Assembly: GCA_019348435.1 (NCBI GenBank)
Contig: JAHWJM010000223.1
Location: forward strand, 1-5,118
Length of the DNA stretch: 5,118 nt
Direction: 5' to 3'
DNA from: Actinomycetota bacterium
GTDB lineage: Bacteria > Actinomycetota > Thermoleophilia > Solirubrobacterales > Solirubrobacteraceae
In this document: positions 4,571 to 5,118 of the stretch, piece by piece
Layout: every line of letters starts with the position of its first letter
How positions within the stretch are numbered: position 1 is the stretch's first letter
Notes under the pieces: model-generated
Databases searched by the model: none
What the model was told of the DNA's origin: nothing
Seen by the model: the letters and a program-made list of their open reading frames with translations, nothing else
Made by a program: the position numbers and the translations under genes

Positions 4571-4962
4571 TGAAGCGTCCAGTGCGGGTTGTGCGCGACC
4601 TCCCACGGGTGGCCGTCCGGGTCGAGGAACACCCCGCTGTAGCCGCCCCACTCGGTCGGGGCACCGGATCGTCCGAGTGTCGCGCCGGCCGCCTCCGCTT
4701 GCGCGAGCACCGCGTCGACCTCGTGCGGTGAGCGCACGTTGTGCGCGAGCGTGATGCCACCCCAGCCCGCGGAGTCCGTCACGCAGCTGTCCTCCGCCAG
4801 AGACCCGCGGTCCCAGAGCGCGACGACGAGACCGCCTGCGGCGAAGAAGAAGATGTCGTCCAGGTCGTCCTCCCGCGGCGACCAGCCGAGCGCGCGGTAG
4901 AACGCGGCCGAGCGGTCGAGGTCGCGTACGCCGAGCGTGATGCAGGAGACCCGCTGCTCCAC
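4537..4962 (-). CDS. VOC family (glyoxalase/bleomycin resistance fold) protein
   Basis: The 141-residue protein starts at GTG 4962, three bases after the stop of the upstream helicase gene. It has the two beta-alpha-beta-beta-beta repeats of the vicinal oxygen chelate fold. Repeat one is ITLGVRDLDRSAAFYRALGW (8-27) with FFFAAGGLVVALWD (38-51). Repeat two is ITLAHNVRSPHEVDAVLAQA (70-89), ending in the signature SGVFLDPDGHPWEVAHNPHW (109-128). The final-strand glutamate E121 is present, but strand one has no His at the position typical of glyoxalase I, so metal-dependent glyoxalase activity is unlikely. These stand-alone DPDGHPWEVA proteins are usually uncharacterised; a binding or resistance role is possible. 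Its position after an XPB helicase probably reflects shared transcription, not a shared function. Confidence 0.85.
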   Translation of the reverse strand: MEQRVSCITLGVRDLDRSAAFYRALGWSPREDDLDDIFFFAAGGLVVALWDRGSLAEDSCVTDSAGWGGITLAHNVRSPHEVDAVLAQAEAAGATLGRSGAPTEWGGYSGVFLDPDGHPWEVAHNPHWTLHHDGSISLAPP

Positions 4963-4965
4963 GGC

Positions 4966-5118
4966 TCAGCCGCCGGCGAGCACGTCGTCGGCGTCGACGA
5001 TCGTGTACGCGTAGCCCTGCTCGGCGAGGAACCGCTGGCGGTGCGCGGCGTACTCCTGGTCGAGGGTGTCCCGGCTGACCACGGTGTAGAAGTGCGCGGT
5101 GCGACCGTCCTCCTTCGG
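4966..5118 (-). CDS. XPB/ERCC3-like DNA repair helicase, C-terminal 50 residues (partial)
   Basis: Only the end of the gene is in the window, closing with TGA at 4966-4968. The fragment reads PKEDGRTAHFYTVVSRDTLD, then QEYAAHRQRFLAEQGYAYTI and VDADDVLAGG. The FYT-VSRDT--QEYA--RQ-FLAEQGYAY block is the conserved tail after the second RecA-like domain in bacterial XPB-type superfamily 2 helicases, widespread in Actinobacteria. XPB enzymes translocate on double-stranded DNA using ATP and act in DNA repair. The catalytic motifs lie outside the window, so completeness cannot be judged. The VOC gene follows after three bases, so the two are almost certainly on one transcript. Confidence 0.75.
   Translation of the reverse strand, partial: PKEDGRTAHFYTVVSRDTLDQEYAAHRQRFLAEQGYAYTIVDADDVLAGG

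Overview
The window looks like very GC-rich bacterial DNA of actinobacterial type. I lean to class Thermoleophilia (Solirubrobacterales-like), judging by the C-terminal end of an XPB-type helicase, the HxQxDH persulfide dioxygenase variant and the overall protein style. That placement is inference; no rRNA or tRNA is present.

Region 1 (1-1015) is a mosaic and not normal gene order. On the minus strand one reading frame stays open from 1108 to the window edge. Its translation passes through three unrelated protein families: the N-terminal part of a planctomycete-type Ser/Thr kinase (about 844-404), a UvrD/PcrA-type helicase segment around motif II (about 400-185), and an uncharacterised planctomycete-type protein (about 199-2). 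To the right, a plus-strand stretch (857-1015) reads as the C-terminal end of a LysR-type regulator that has no N-terminal part. The first two switches fall on short sequences that fit both families, and hand-counted GC drops from about 77% (sampled at 241-300 and 361-420) to about 57% in the first 180 bases. A misassembled metagenomic contig end, or amplification chimera, is the simplest explanation; real recombination is the alternative.

Region 2 (1179-3229) is a clean two-gene plus-strand operon. A persulfide dioxygenase-like metallo-beta-lactamase-fold enzyme overlaps by four bases (GTGA) with a 12-helix MFS transporter. The pairing suggests oxidation of a persulfide or sulfane-sulfur compound coupled to movement of a related compound or product across the membrane; the substrate cannot be read from sequence.

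Region 3 (3230-4444) holds a minus-strand SRPBCC/START-like protein (3508-4047) between two repeat-rich spacers. The spacers share two degenerate boxes in the same order, and the right one also carries a tandem pair of nested palindromes with a 60-base period. A GC-rich hairpin cluster at 3451-3478 sits between the convergent MFS and SRPBCC genes.

Region 4 (4445-5118) is a minus-strand pair: the last 50 codons of an XPB-like DNA repair helicase, then three bases later a VOC/glyoxalase-fold protein. A 41-codon plus-strand frame with a hydrophobic N-terminus overlaps the end of the VOC gene and is only weakly supported.

I found no convincing undescribed multi-gene system. The items most worth checking are the mosaic left end and the palindromic repeat family.
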